Shown in pieces: positions 21,607 to 33,893 of a stretch of 64,000 nt of DNA (its first letter is position 1; every line of letters begins with the position of its first letter). This DNA is from Musa acuminata AAA Group (lineage: Eukaryota; Streptophyta; Magnoliopsida; Zingiberales; Musaceae), in NCBI RefSeq assembly GCF_036884655.1, contig NC_088345.1, forward strand, positions 19,025,001 to 19,089,000, in the 5' to 3' direction. The position numbers and the translations under genes were made by a program. Under the pieces are notes generated by a model. That model was not told where the DNA came from. It made no database searches and was given only the letters and a program-made list of their open reading frames with translations.

Positions 21607-23186
21607 CAAGAAAGGATGATGTTTAGGTACCCATTTGCTTTTGGGTGCCTCATAAATAGATCTACATTTTCTATCATGTTGCATAGAGTTTATCATGGTT
21701 CCTTTAGGAACCCAAATTAATTTGTTTGGACTTATTTTCTTGAATGGACAACAATGTGTCTTGTGTCCAGATTTGCAACAAAAGTTGCACTTGGTTTGGT
21801 GTTGAACATGTAAGATGGGGCCTTTTACAAAGGTAGTTGGATTTCGGTGAGGACTCCTCACAAATCCAATCCCACTTCTTTTGGGAGCATTCCCTTGTTT
21901 GTAAGGATCATGTTTAATGACTTGCTACCAACCTCGAATTTCTTCAAGGTGTCCTTAAGTAGCAAGTTTTCTTTTTGTATAGTTTCTAAATCATGACATT
22001 TGATACATGAATTTAAACTATCATGATGTTCGACTTTTAACTTATCAAACTCACAAGTAAGATTATCATGTACCTTTTTTAGCAACTTGTATTTTCTATT
22101 TATAACTTTGCATTCATCAAATAAATCATGGAAGGCATTTAATAATTCATCGAAAGATAAATCAGCATCTAATAAATCCGTTACCTCCTCTTCGATGGCC
22201 ATAAAGGCGTAATGAGCAACTTGCTCGGTGTTGGACTCCTCTTCCTCAGATGCGCTCGAATCATCCCATGTTGCTTGGAGCGCCTTCTTCTTTGTTGTTC
22301 TTTTCTTGACTTGGGGACAATCACTTTTGTAGTGTCCCGGCTTTTTACATTCGTAGCAGATCACTTGGTCCTTCTTGGGTTCAAGTTTATTTTTCACATC
22401 GTTTTTAAACTTGTTTCTTTTGAAGAATTTCTTAAACTTTCTTGTCAAAAGTGCCAAGTCATCATCACAGTCCTCATCACTTGAGTTTTCTCTCAAGTGG
22501 CATTCAGAAGTTTTAAGTGCCATATCCTTCCTGTTCTTTGGAAGGATGTCTTCTTGCTCTTCATGAGCTTTGCAAGTCATTTCGTAGGTCATTAATGACC
22601 CGATTAGTTCTTCAAGAGGGAAGTTGCGCAGATCCTTTGCCTCTTGAATGGCAGTGACTTTAGGATCCCAACTTTTAGGAAGGGATCTTAGTATTTTATT
22701 TACGAGTTCAAAATCCGAAAAACTTTTTCCGAGTCCTTTTAGACCGTTGACGACATCCGTGAAACGGGTAAACATGTCGCCAATGGTTTCACTCGGTTTC
22801 ATTCGGAAAAGTTCAAAAGAATGCAGCAACAGATTGATTTTTGACTCTTTCACTCTACTTGTGCCCTCGTGGGTCACTTCAAGTGTGTGCCAAATATCAA
22901 AAGCAGTTTCGCAAGTTGAAATACGATTAAACTCGTTTTTATCAAGTGCGCAAAATAAGGCATTCATAGCCTTTGCATTAAGAGCGAAAGCCTTCTTCTC
23001 CAAATCGTTCCAATCGATCATTGGAAGAGAAGATTTTGAAAATCCATTTTCAACAAGGTTCCACAGTTCAAAATCCATAGAAATAAGAAAGATCCTCATT
23101 CGGGTCTTCCAGTAAGTGTAGTCCGTTCCACTGAACATGGGTGGACGTGTAATCGAATGCCCCTCTTGGTTTCCGGCGTATGCCAT
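21607..23186 (-). pseudogene. gag: Element A: gag, one frameshift
   Basis: Starts at ATG 23184-23186 (MAYAGNQEGHSITRPP), about 50 bp after the primer site. The retrotransposon gag core follows (FSGTDYTYWKTRMRIFL, ALDKNEFNR, FELFRMKPSETIGDMFTRF, LEELIGSLMTYEM). A CCHC knuckle (CYECKKPGHYKSDC) lies near residue 285, then an acidic stretch, then a Leu/Lys-rich probable coiled coil. A single-base indel near 21880-21895 moves the frame: one reading stops at 21858, the other continues from about 21861 with a second cysteine cluster (CNFCCKSGHKTHCC) to the UAG at 21604. Expected product is about 525 residues, large for copia gag and typical of Sireviruses. It would form the particle shell and bind RNA. 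Confidence 0.9.
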
Positions 23187-23222
23187 CTCTCTTGGGTTTT
23201 AATCCTTTAGAGAGTTAACCTT

Positions 23223-23234
23223 GCTCTGATACCA
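23223..23234 (-). promoter_or_regulatory. Element A: primer binding site
   Basis: TGGTATCAGAGC on the - strand, two bases from the 5' LTR; complementary to initiator tRNA-Met. Confidence 0.92.
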
Positions 23235-23236
23235 AT

Positions 23237-25211
23237 TGTTAGGATCGAGAGCACTAAGAGGGGGGGGGTGAATTAGTGCAGCGGAAATCTTACAGCGATT
23301 AAAAACCAAAAGCTGCGTTCGTTCAAAAACTATTATGATGCAAAAGCAAATTCTCAATTTGTATCTAAGTGCAGTTTGCGTCTAAGCGCAGATTGCGTCT
23401 AAGCGCAGTTTTGCGTCTAAGCGCAGTTTACGTCTAAACGCAGATTTACGTCTAAACGCAGATTTACGTCTAAACGCAGTTTTACGTCTAAACGCAGATT
23501 TACGTCTAAACTCAGATTTACGTCTTAAACTCAAATTTACGTCTAAACGCAGATTTACGTCTAAACGCAGTTTTACGTCTAGACGCAGATTTACGTCTAA
23601 ACTTTGAAACTTGTTTGTATACTTGTAGAAGGCAGTATGCAGTTGAAATCAAGACGTAAACGTGAACTGAGATCTGATGATTGAGCGAGGAAAGCCGATT
23701 TACGTCTGAATGCAGTTTTACGTCTAAATGTTGAAACTCGTTCGTAAAATCGTAGAGGACAGATTGCAGTTATCAATAGGATTAAAATGTAAGTGTAAAC
23801 TGCAAAGAAGCTCGTTTGTAAAAGCACGGAAAACAGTTCTGCAGAATCAAACGTAAACGTAAACTGTAATGTATGAAAATACGAATTTACGTCTGAATGC
23901 AGATTCGGAAGAACAGCACTTAGAACTTGTTCGTGAAAGCGCAGAGAGCAGTAGTAATGAGGGAGGTTTGCAGTAATGATAAAGTGCTAGAAAATAAACG
24001 CAAACCAGAGATTTAGAGTGGTTCGGTCAGCCTTGACCTACTCCACTTTTGGCTTCCTCCACCGATGAGGTTGCCGACGTCAACTAGGTGCCTTCCTTTA
24101 ATGGGCGAAGGCCAAACTGCCCTTTTACAATTTCTCTCCTTTTGACAGGCTCAGGAGACAACCTTTACAGACCTTTCTCTCCTCACTTTACAACTGAAAA
24201 CTTGAAGAACAGAAGGAGGAGACTTAAAGGCTTTACAACACTTTTGAGCTCTTAGAATCACAGAAAAGATCAAGATTTCGGTGTAGGTCTGTATCTTTTC
24301 AGTGCTGAATGGGTGGGGTATTTATAGGCCCCAACCCAATTCAAAATTCGAGCTCAAAACGATCAAATCGATCAAATCCCAGAATTCTGGGATCAGGCGG
24401 TTGCACCTCTTGACTGGAGAGGTGGCACCGCCTGGCAGAGCTCGAAGACTGAGCTCAGGCGATTGCTCCTCTCTGCCTGAGCTCGAAGACTGAGCTCGAT
24501 GGTTGCATCACCTGGCAGAGCTCGAAGACTGAGCTTGGTGGTTGCATCACCTGGCAGAGCTCGAAATCTGAGCTCGGTGGTTGCATCACCTGCCAGAGCT
24601 CGAAACTGAGCTCAGGCTGATGGACCTCTCTGCCAGAGCTCGAAGACTGAGCTCGGTGATTGCATCACCTGGCAGAGCTCGAGACTGAGCTCAGGCTGAT
24701 GCACCTCTCTGCCAGAGCTCGAAGACTGAGCTCGGTGGTTGCATCGCCTGGCAGAGCTCGAAACTTGAGCTCTGGCGGTGCTACCTCTTGGCAGAGGAGG
24801 TTGCACCGCCCAGTCTAGCTCGAAGACTGAGCTCTGGGCGGTTGCACCTCTTGGCTGGGGCGGTTGCACCTCCCAGCCTCGCAGCCCTGGCGGTTGCACC
24901 TCCTGGCTGGGGCGGTTGCACCTCCCAACCTCACAGCCCAGGCGGTTGCACCTCCTGGCTGGGGCGGTTGCACCTCCTGGTGCAATCAGGGTCCGAATGG
25001 TTCACTCCATTCGGCCCAATTTGAATCTTTTTCAGGGGCCCAATTGCCCCAAGATTAAGCTAATGGGATCACCTCCCATTTTCATGCTTAATCATCATGC
25101 TAACTACGATTAACTCTAAGACAACTTCTGCAGCTTTGCTCCGATGCGTCAATCGCTTCTTCCGGCGAGTTTCCGGCCAACTTCCGTCGATCATCCGATA
25201 AACCCTCGGTG
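23237..25211 (-). repeat. Element A: 5' LTR, interrupted by element B
   Basis: Nearly identical to 15471-17450. It breaks off after CCCTCGGTG, where the LTR of element B begins. The missing outer 300 bp match the sequence from about 35880 to 36178, which ends at the second CGGAC. So B inserted into this LTR. Confidence 0.88.
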
Positions 25212-27869
25212 TGTTAGGATCGAGAGCACTAAGAGGGGGGGGGGGGGGTGAATTAGTGCAGCGGAAATCTTACAGCGATTAAAAACCAAAAGCTGCGTTC
25301 GTTCAAAAACTATTATGATGCAAAAGCAAATTCTCAGTTTGTATCTAAGTGCAGTTTGCGTCTAAGCGCAGATTGCGTCTAAGCGCAGTTTTGCGTCTAA
25401 GCGCAGTTTACGTCTAAACTCAGATTTACGTCTAAACGCAGTTTTACGTCTAAACGCAGATTTACGTCTAAACGCAGATTTACGTCTAAACACAGATTTA
25501 CGTCTAAACGTAGTTTTACGTCTAAACGCAGATTTACGTCTAAACTCAGATTTACGTCTTAAACTCAGATTTACGTCTAAACGCAGATTTACGTCTAAAC
25601 GCAGTTTTACGTCTAGACGCAGATTTACGTCTAAACTTTGAAACTTGTTTGTATACTCGCAGAAGGCAGTATGCAGTTGAAATCAAGACGTAAACGTGAA
25701 CTGAAATCTGATGATTGAGCGAGGAAAGCCGATTTACGTCTGAATGCAGTTTTACGTCTAAATGCTGAAACTCGTTCGTAAAATCGTAGAGGAAAGTTTG
25801 CAGTTATCAATAGGATCAAAATGTAAGTGTAAACTGCAAAGAAGCTCGTTCGTAAAAGCACGGAAGACAGTTCTGCAGAATCAAATGTAAACGTAAACAG
25901 TAATGTATGAAAATACGAATTTACGTCTGAATGCAGATTCGGAAGAACAGCACTTAGAACTTGTTCGTGAAAGCGCAGAGAGCAGTAGCAATGAAGGAGG
26001 TTTGCAGTAATGATAAAGTGCTCGAAAATAAACGCAAACCAGAGATTTAGAGTGGTTCGGTCAGCCTTGACCTACTCCACTTTTGGCTTCCTCCACCGAC
26101 GAGGTTGCCGACGTCAACTAGGTGCCTTCCTTCAATGGGCGAAGGCTAACTGCCCTTTTACAGTTTCTCTCCTTTTGACAGGCTTAGGAGACAACCTTTA
26201 CAGACCTTTCTCTCCTCACTTTACAATTGAAAACTTGAAGAACAGAAGGAGGAGACTTAAAGGCTTTACAACACTTTTTGAGCTCTTAGAATCACAGAAA
26301 AGATCAAGATTTCGGTGTAGGTCTGTATCTTTTCAGTGCTGAATGGGTGGGGTATTTATAGGCCCCAACCCAATTCAAAATTCGAGCTCAAAACGATCAA
26401 ATCGATCAAATCCCAGAATTCTGGGATCAGGCGGTTGCACCTCTTGACTGGAGAGGTGGCACCGCCTGGCAGAGCTCGAAGACTGAGCTCAGGCGATTGC
26501 TTCTCTCTGCCAGAGCTCGAAGACTGAGCTCGATGGTTGCATCACCTGGCAGAGCTCGAAGACTGAGCTTGGTGAATGCATCACCTGGCAGAGCTCGAAA
26601 CTGAGCTCGGTGGTTGCATCACCTGGCAGAGCTCCAAGCTGAGCTCAGGCTGATCCACCTCTCTGCCAGAGCTCGAAGACTGAGCTCGGTGATTGCATCA
26701 CCTGGCAGAGCTCGAGACTGAGCTCAGGCTGATGCACCTCTCTGCCAGAGCTCGAAGACTGAGCTCGGTGGTTGCATCGCCTGGCAGAGCTCGAAACTTG
26801 AGCTCTGGCGGTGCTACCTCTTGGCAGAGGAGGTTGCACCGCCCAGTCTAGCTCGAAGACTGAGCTCTGGGCGGTTGCACCTCTCGGCTGGGGCGGTTGC
26901 ACCTCCCAGCCTCGCAGCCCTGGCGGTTGCACCTCCTGGCTGGGGCGGTTGCACCTCCCAACCCCACAGCCCAGGCGGTTGCACCTCCTGGCTGGGGCGG
27001 TTGCACCTCCTGGTGCAATCAGGGTCCGAATGGTTCACTCCATTCGGCCCACTTTGAATCTTTTCAGGGGCCCAATTGCCCCAAGATTAAGCTAATGGGA
27101 TCACCTCCCATTTTCATGCTTAATCATCATGCTAACTACGATTAACTCTAAGACAACTTCTGCAGCTTTGCTTCGATGCGTCAATCGCTTCTTCCGGCGA
27201 GTTTCCGGCCAACTTCCGTCGATCAACCGATAACCCTCGGTGATCCTTCTGCGGACATCCGGCATACTCCTGGACTTTGTGACGATCCACTTGGCGAGTT
27301 CCGACGAGCTTCGCTTGGCAAGCTTCTGGACTTCTCGGATCTGTTCTCGCTGAACCTCCGACGACCGTCCGAACTTCCGTTGAACTCTCGAACTCCCAAC
27401 GTGATCATGATCTTGACTCCGGCGCAACACCTGCTGCTTGTCTTACTCTTATCGTAGTTAATCCTGCACAATTAAAACAAAACTTCAATCGAGACAATTA
27501 GTCCTAAGCAATTAACCAAGTTGTCCGACATGTCATTGGTCCCTCGACGCTTCGTCCGATTCTTCGGCGCATCGTCCTCTCGTGCAGCCTATTGCCCAAT
27601 CGGCCAGTTGACTCCGCAACTCCGATATCCTTGGCACAATACCCGCTCTTCTTGGCCCGATGCCCGAGTCCACGGCCCGAAGCCTTCTGTCGATACGCCG
27701 ACCGATCCACCGGCCCGACGTCCAATCTTCTGACATGTTCTTTCGGCACAACATGATTTTCCTGCTTTAATTATCTCATCCTGATCGAAGCATCCTGCGT
27801 CACTCAAAACACAGATTAAATCATAAACATATATCAAGTAGTTTCATCATCAAAATACGAGATTCAACA
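25212..27869 (-). mobile_element. Element B: 3' LTR (long form)
   Basis: From TGTTAGGATC to GATTCAACA, 2,658 bp. The inner part is homologous to the element A LTR (18-bp array at 25361-25637, TATA box near 26354-26362, GC-rich U3 repeats). The outer end differs: after the CTGCACA at 27465-27471 it carries a module of about 400 bp (27472-27869) absent from the A LTR, including AATTAAAACAAAAC and CGACGCTTCGTCCGATTCTT. Homologous modules are present in the D, F and H LTRs. The G run near the inner end is 14 bases. Confidence 0.88.
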
Positions 27870-30498
27870 ATCTCCCCCTTTTTGATGATGACAATCACTT
27901 GATGACGGAGTTAAACTTAACTCCCGGAGTTTAAACAAACTCCCCCTATCAATATGCCATATTGATAGAACCTTGAATTCAAACTGAATTCAAGTCATTG
28001 CAATATTCATCATGAATACTTGCAACACGTCAACATGAACTTATGCATAAACTTATGCATCACATGTCATGTCATCAACATACTTCTCCCCCTTTGTCAT
28101 CAACAAAAAGGAGAAGTACTACAATCAAGTGTGTGTGATATTGGTTCAACTCATTGCATGAAAATCATAATATCAAGTTTGCAAGTTTGCTAATATCAAA
28201 TACCAACATGAAAAATTGCGATGTAGGCTTTTGATATCATAATGCAAACATTTCAAGTGTTTATCAATTATAGCATTTCATCACATGGTAGGATATCAAC
28301 GCGTAAAATTACGATACAAGTTCTTGATATCTTAACGCATGATGAAAACATGGCATAATACAAGTTTGGCAATCATAGCATCAATTCATATATCTCTTAA
28401 TGATGCAAGTATTGCAAATATGGCAATCATATCAATTCATATATCTCTTGATGATGCAAGCCTAGCATCAGTGTTCATAGCATCAATTCATATATTTCTC
28501 CCCCTTTGTCATCAACAAAACGGAGAACGATATAAGCAAATTTTAAGCATAAGTGCTTGTTGTTATGTATGTGAAATAAATCTTTGCAAGTAAAAACACT
28601 TTCATCCATATTCATCAAATCCATTTCTCAAAAAATATTTTTCACATGATGTGTGTATGAGAGATGTATTTGCTAGTCAATTACATATGTCAAAAATCAA
28701 TGATATGAACTAAACTTGATATGGCATATGCTTGTTAAGTTTGGAAGAGAGTGAACTTGATATGTTAGACTCAAGAGAATCCGAAAATGAAATTTGAGTC
28801 TTTCTTCCATTCGAACAAGGTTTTGCTATAGATATTCAATTACAATCATGAAGGTAAAGCATGCTTGTTATCATGGAAGTTTTGTATTCAAGCACATAAT
28901 TTTCAACATGTAATTGTGTAAAATCATTATGCCAGTCAAGTGATTCAATCATTCAATCAAGAAGGTTCGAAAAATAATTTTAACACGTTCAATCATTAAG
29001 ACGTATTTTTGCCATTGTTTTTCAAATTCAATCATAAAGATAAGACATACTCATCATCATGATAGTATGATAGCAGGTTTACCATATACAAGCTAGCAAA
29101 AAATTTGTACATTTTAAGGCCCGCAAGCTAGCAATTTTGAGATGTTCAAGAAAGCAACTCTTGCTTCTTGATATATGCAAATTTGTCAAGTTTTGCTAGA
29201 TGTGCAAGTTAGCATTTTTGCCTCTTGAGATAGGCAAGCTAGCAATCAAGTTTTTTCATCTTCTTGACTTGTACAAGCTAGCTATCTCCCCCTTTGTCAT
29301 TGTCAACAAGGGAAAAACCCTTTACATCAATTTCTAAATCATGACAAAGGTAAGTAATCATTCTTATTTGTGCATCATTATAGTTTCAATGCACAAATTT
29401 ATTAACATTACATTTCAAAAAATTTATGCATGATACCGAAAAATCAATCATCATCATGAGCATATCAAACATGATATTCAAGCATTCATGATACATCATT
29501 TTGGCAGCATGATCATAGATATTCAAACGATGGTATCTAGAATTCATTACATCCTATTATGCATGATCATTAACTCCTCATTTGTATTTCATGCATTATT
29601 TCATTTTATCTCATAAGGAATATCAAGAAGAGTTATTGGATGATGAGATAAATATTTTATGAATACACAGAATATCATAAGTGTTTCATGTATTCATATT
29701 ATCACATGAAGCATATTATCATTTTTAAGATTCATAACATGAATAACGTTATTACTATTTCATCAAAATTAGTTTCGAGATTCACATAATATCATGAAAT
29801 CATTAATCTCGATAAAATGGGAAAAACATTTTCTTTTTAAGTGATTCTTTTAACACATCATAAAAAAGAAAAACTCATTCATAATTCAAGTGATTTACAA
29901 GATATCATAAATGAATTTATCACTTGTATTTCACCAAAATCGAGAACTCTAGAGTTAGAAAAATGATTGAAGCATTTAATCTGATTGAAGAATGATTCAT
30001 ATTTAAAGTGTAGCATTTGTCAAATCTGAAATCATCAAGTATAACTTTAATATTTTCATTGCAACATTAAGCAAGGTTTCATTGAAGATAATTTTGAATG
30101 ATTCTTATAAATGCCTAAAACTTCTTTAATTTTAATTTATGATTGACTTTATAATAGCATGCTCAAATCTTTATTCTTATGTCAAAACCATACATTATAT
30201 TTAATAAACAAAGACAATGAAAAATATCAAGCCTTCCAGACAAAAGCCATGTATCGTCATTGAAAAGCAATATGAAAATCATCAAAATATACATTCTTGC
30301 TTCTCAAGCACATAAGATTAATCTCACTAGGTGTAAAATCATTAGATTTCTATCTTGCATTAACATAAGACATGCAATTTTCATTATCATTTTCAAGATT
30401 ACAAGCATGATCATATTTTTGCATTTTCATTGTTAAATTATTAAAAATATAATTTTCAACAAAATTTAAAGAAAAAGAAAAGTGCATCATGAAAAGCA
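27870..30498 (-). other. Element B: noncoding region replacing pol
   Basis: About 2.6 kb without any pol trace. Read from the 3' LTR it has a polypurine tract (27871-27883), an inverted repeat with arms TATCAATATG (27946-27968), polypurine-like motifs on the - strand near 28085-28100, 28498-28512 and 29286-29301, and a zone rich in GCTAGC-type repeats (about 29085-29290). The remainder is AT-rich. Homologous regions occur in D, F and H. Confidence 0.75.
29085..29290 (-). repeat. GCTAGC-centred degenerate repeats (element B)
   Basis: Several copies of a motif that reads TTGCTAGCTTGCA-like on the - strand, spaced 25-45 bp apart and separated by pieces such as AAGAAGCAAGAGTTGC. Longer arrays are in D, F and H. 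Confidence 0.7.
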
Positions 30499-31212
30499 TC
30501 ATGTAATTTCGAAGTAAATTAGGGGGATTTCGATTACCTCATCATTGTAGGCTGTTAAGGCGTAGTTTGCCGCCTTGCTTTTGTTGACTTTCTCTTCTTC
30601 GGAGGAGCTCGATTCATCCCAATTTTTGTTCTTCTTCTTGCGTTTAAAGCAAGTAGTTCCATTCTTTTTGCTTTTTAATTTTCGTTTCATTTTAAGTTCA
30701 CCATCACTTGAGCTTATGCTCGAGTGGTCTTCAAATGTTCTATGTCCCAAATCCTTCCTGTTCTTTGGAAGGTTGGTTTGTTCATCATTGTCCTCATCAC
30801 TTGAGTCATCGCTCAAGTGGCATTCATTTGTCCAGAGTTCCAAATCCTTCCTGTTCTTTGGAAGGTGGTTCTCAAGTTCTTCACGTGCATTGCACGTCAT
30901 TTCATATGTGATCAATGAACCAATTAGTTCTTCAAGTGGAAAATGGTTCAAGTTTTTCGATTCTTGAATAGCAGTTACTTTTGAATCCCAAGTTTTAGAA
31001 AGTGAGCGCAAAACTTTGTTAACGAGTTCAAAATCCGAAAAGCTTTTACCAAGTGATTTTAAACCATTGACGACATCCGTAAAACGGGTGTACATGTCAA
31101 CAACGGTTTCGCTTGGTTTCATATGAAAAAGCTCGAAATCAAGCAGTAGAATATTAACTTTCGAGTCTTTGACTCTACTAGTTCCCTCGTGCGTGATTTC
31201 AAGAGTGCGCTA
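30499..31212 (-). CDS. gag: Element B: gag, 3' part
   Basis: Continuation of the gag begun at 33843, split by solo LTR C. It reads from ITHEGTSRVKD through FELFHMKPSETVVDMYTRF, LEELIGSLITYEM and serine/aspartate-rich repeats (LPKNRKDLELWTNECHLSDD, then a second LPKNRKDLGHRT unit) to a lysine-rich stretch with CFKRKKK where a CCHC knuckle would be expected. It ends NDEVIEIPLIYFEIT and stops. Relative to gag of A it is cut short after the sequence equivalent to EEEVTDLL. No pol follows. Without the solo LTR the frame would have been open. Confidence 0.8.
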
Positions 31213-33553
31213 TGTTAGGATCGAGAGCACTAAGAGGGGGGGGGTGAATTAGTGCAGCGGAAATCTTACAATAATTTAAAAACCAAAAGCTGCGTTCGTT
31301 CAAAAACTATTATGATGCAAACTAAAATTCTCAGTTTGTATCTAAGTGCAGTTTGCGTCTAAGCGCAGATTGCGTTTAAGCGCAGTTTTGCGTCTAAGCG
31401 CAGTTTTGCGTCTAAGCGCAGTTTTGCGTCTAAACTCAGATTTACGTCTAAATGCAGATTTTCGTCTAAACGCAGATTTACGTCTAAACACAGATTTACG
31501 TCTAAACGCAGATTTACGTCTAAACGCAGTTTTACGTCTAAACGCAGATTTACGTCTAAACGCAGTTTTACGTCTAAACGTAGTTTTACGTCTAAACGCA
31601 GATTTACGTCTAAACGTAGTTTTACGTCTAGACGCAGATTTACGTCTAAACTTTGAAACTCGTTTGTATACTCGCAGAAGGCAGTATGCAGTTGAAATCA
31701 AGACGTAAACGTGAACTGAAATCTGATGATTGAGCGAGGAAAGCCGATTTACGTCTGAATGCAGTTTTACGTCTAAATGTTGAAACTCGTTCGTAAAATC
31801 GTAGAGGACAGATTGCAGTTATTAATAGGATTAAAATGTAAGCGTAAACTGCAAAGAAGCTTGTTCGTAAAAGCACGGAAAACAGTTCTGCAGAATCAAA
31901 CGTAAACGTAAACTGTAATGTATGAAAATACGAATTTACGTCTGAATGCAGATTTGGAAGAACAGCACTTAGAACTTGTTCGTGAAAGCGCAGAGAGCAG
32001 TAGTGATGAGGGGGGTTTGCAGTAATGATAAAGTGCTCGAAAATAAACGCAAACCAGAGATTTAGAGTGGTTCGGTCAGCCTTGACCTACTCCACTTTTG
32101 GCTTCCTCCACCGATGAGGTTGCCGACGTCAACTAGGTGCCTTCCTTCAATGGGCGAAGGCCAAACTGCCCTTTTACAATTTCTCTCCTTTTGACAGGCT
32201 TAGGAGAGAACCTTTACAGACCTTTCTCTCCTCACTTTACAATTGAAAACTTGAAGAACAGAAGGAGGAGACTTAAAGGCTTTACAACACTTTTGAGCTC
32301 TTAGAATCACAGAAAAGATCAAGATTTTGGTGTAGGTCTGTATCTTTTCAGTGCTGAATGGGTGGGGTATTTATAGGCCCCAACCCAATTCAAAATTCGA
32401 GCTCAAAACGATCAAATCGATCAAATCCCAGAATTCTGGGATCAGGCGGTTGCACCTCTTGACTGGAGAGGTGGCACCGCCTGGCAGAGCTCGAAGACTG
32501 AGCTCAGGCGATTGCTTCTCTCTGCCAGAGCTCGAAGACTGAGCTCGATGGTTGCATCACCTGGTAGAGCTCGAAGACTGAGCTTGGTGATTGCATCACC
32601 TGGCAGAGCTCGAAACTGAGCTCGGTGGTTGCATCACCTGGCAGAGCTCCAAGCTGAGCTCAGGCTGATCCACCTCTCTGCCAGAGCTCGAAGACTGAGC
32701 TCGGTGATTGCATCACCTGGCAGAGCTCGAGACTGAGCTCAGGCTGATGCACCTCTCTGCCAGAGCTCGAAGACTGAGCTCGGTGGTTGCATCGCCTGGC
32801 AGAGCTCGAAACTTGAGCTCTGGCGGTGCTACCTCTTGGCAGAGGAGGTTGCACCGCCCAGTCTAGCTCGAAGACTGAGCTCTGGGCGGTTGCACCTCTC
32901 GGCTGGGGCGGTTGCACCTCCCAGCCTCGCAGCCCTGGCGGTTGCACCTCCTGGCTGGGGCGGTTGCACCTCCCAACCCCACAGCCCAGGCGGTTGCACC
33001 TCCTGGCTGGGGCGGTTGCACCTCCTGGTGCAATCAGGGTCCGAATGGTTCACTCCATTCGGCCCACTTTGAATCTTTTCAGGGGCCCAATTGCCCCAAG
33101 ATTAAGCTAATGGGATCACCTCCCATTTTCATGCTTAATCATCATGCTAACTACGATTAACTCTAAGACAACTTCTGCAGCTTTGCTCCGATGCGTCAAT
33201 CGCTTCTTCCGGCGAGTTTCCGGCCAACTTCCGTCGATCAACCGATAACCCTCGGTGATCCTTCTGCGGACATCCAGCATACTCCTGGACTTTGCGACGA
33301 TCCACTTGGCGAGTTCCGACGAGCTTCGCTTGGCAAGCTTCTGGACTTCTCGGATCTGTTCTCGCTGAACCTCCGACGACCGTCCGAACTTCCGTTGAAC
33401 TCTCGAACTCCCAACGTGATCATGATCTTGACTCCGGCGCAACACCTGCTGCTTGTCTTACTCTTATCGTAGTTAATCCTGCACACTTATCTCAACACAT
33501 AGATTAGATAACAAATGACAATTGACTTCATCATCAAAATTCGAGATTCAACA
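31213..33553 (-). mobile_element. Element C: solo LTR inserted in gag of element B
   Basis: A complete 2,341-bp A-type LTR (TGTTAGGATC to GATTCAACA) with no internal region. It is flanked by CGCTA (31208-31212) and CGCCA (33554-33558), a 5-bp target duplication with one change. Gag coding resumes exactly across it. Solo LTRs arise by recombination between the two LTRs of one element. The 18-bp array here (31339-31652) is the longest of the five. Confidence 0.9.
31339..31652. repeat. 18-bp tandem array (element C), open on both strands
   Basis: About 17 units. Because 18 is a multiple of three and the unit lacks stops in some frames, both strands show a 120-codon frame (Arg/Lys-rich FRRKSA repeats on -, LRLNADL repeats on +). 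Nothing supports translation. Confidence 0.9.
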
Positions 33554-33843
33554 CGCCAAATATCGAAAGCCGTTTCACACGTAGAAATCCGATTGAACTC
33601 ATTTTTGTCCAATGCGCAAAATAAGGCATTCATAGCCTTTGCGTTTAAAGAAAAATTCTTCTTCTCCAAAACCGACCATTCGTTCATCGGTTTGGAGGGA
33701 AGTTGAAAACCGTTTTCAATGATATTCCATAAATCCAGATTTAGAGAAATTAAGAAAACTCTCATTCGAGTTTTCCAATAAGTGTAGTCCAATCCGTTAA
33801 AGAACGGTGGACGAAAGACCGAACAGCCCTCTTGAAAAGTCAT
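33554..33843 (-). CDS. gag: Element B: gag, 5' part
   Basis: Starts at ATG 33841-33843 (MTFQEGCSVFRPPFFNG), 37 bp after the primer site, and runs to FDIWR, where solo LTR C intervenes. It contains DYTYWKTRMRVFL and LNAKAMNALFCALDKNEFNR, the most conserved block of this gag family. An upstream extension of the frame into the LTR has no gag content, so this ATG is preferred. Confidence 0.82.
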
Positions 33844-33879
33844 TTCTCTCGGGTGTGAATCCGAAATGAGAAATACCCC

Positions 33880-33891
33880 GCTCTGATACCA
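33880..33891 (-). promoter_or_regulatory. Element B: primer binding site
   Basis: TGGTATCAGAGC on the - strand, two bases from the LTR at 33894. Confidence 0.9.
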
Positions 33892-33893
33892 AT

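Larger units (their letters stand above)
15471..25211 (-). mobile_element. Element A: SIRE-type Ty1-copia retrotransposon, nearly complete
   Basis: Read on the - strand: 5' LTR (23237-25211, its outer end displaced to the sequence ending at 36178), primer site, gag (23186-21607), in-frame UAG, pol (21603-18544), noncoding tail with polypurine tract, 3' LTR (17759-15471). Order of pol domains is protease, integrase, reverse transcriptase, RNase H, as in copia. The long gag with a CCHC knuckle and extended C-terminus, and the tail with repeated polypurine motifs, point to the SIRE/Maximus (Sirevirus) lineage. The two LTRs differ by roughly ten substitutions and a unit or so of an 18-bp array over 2 kb, so the insertion is fairly recent. 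One gag frameshift and one pol stop make this copy non-autonomous as read. Confidence 0.9.

Noticed and set aside
31339..31708. 120-codon frames on both strands with FRRKSA or LRLNADL repeats
   Set aside because: Artefact of an 18-bp tandem repeat in an LTR; present on both strands and varying in length among LTR copies.
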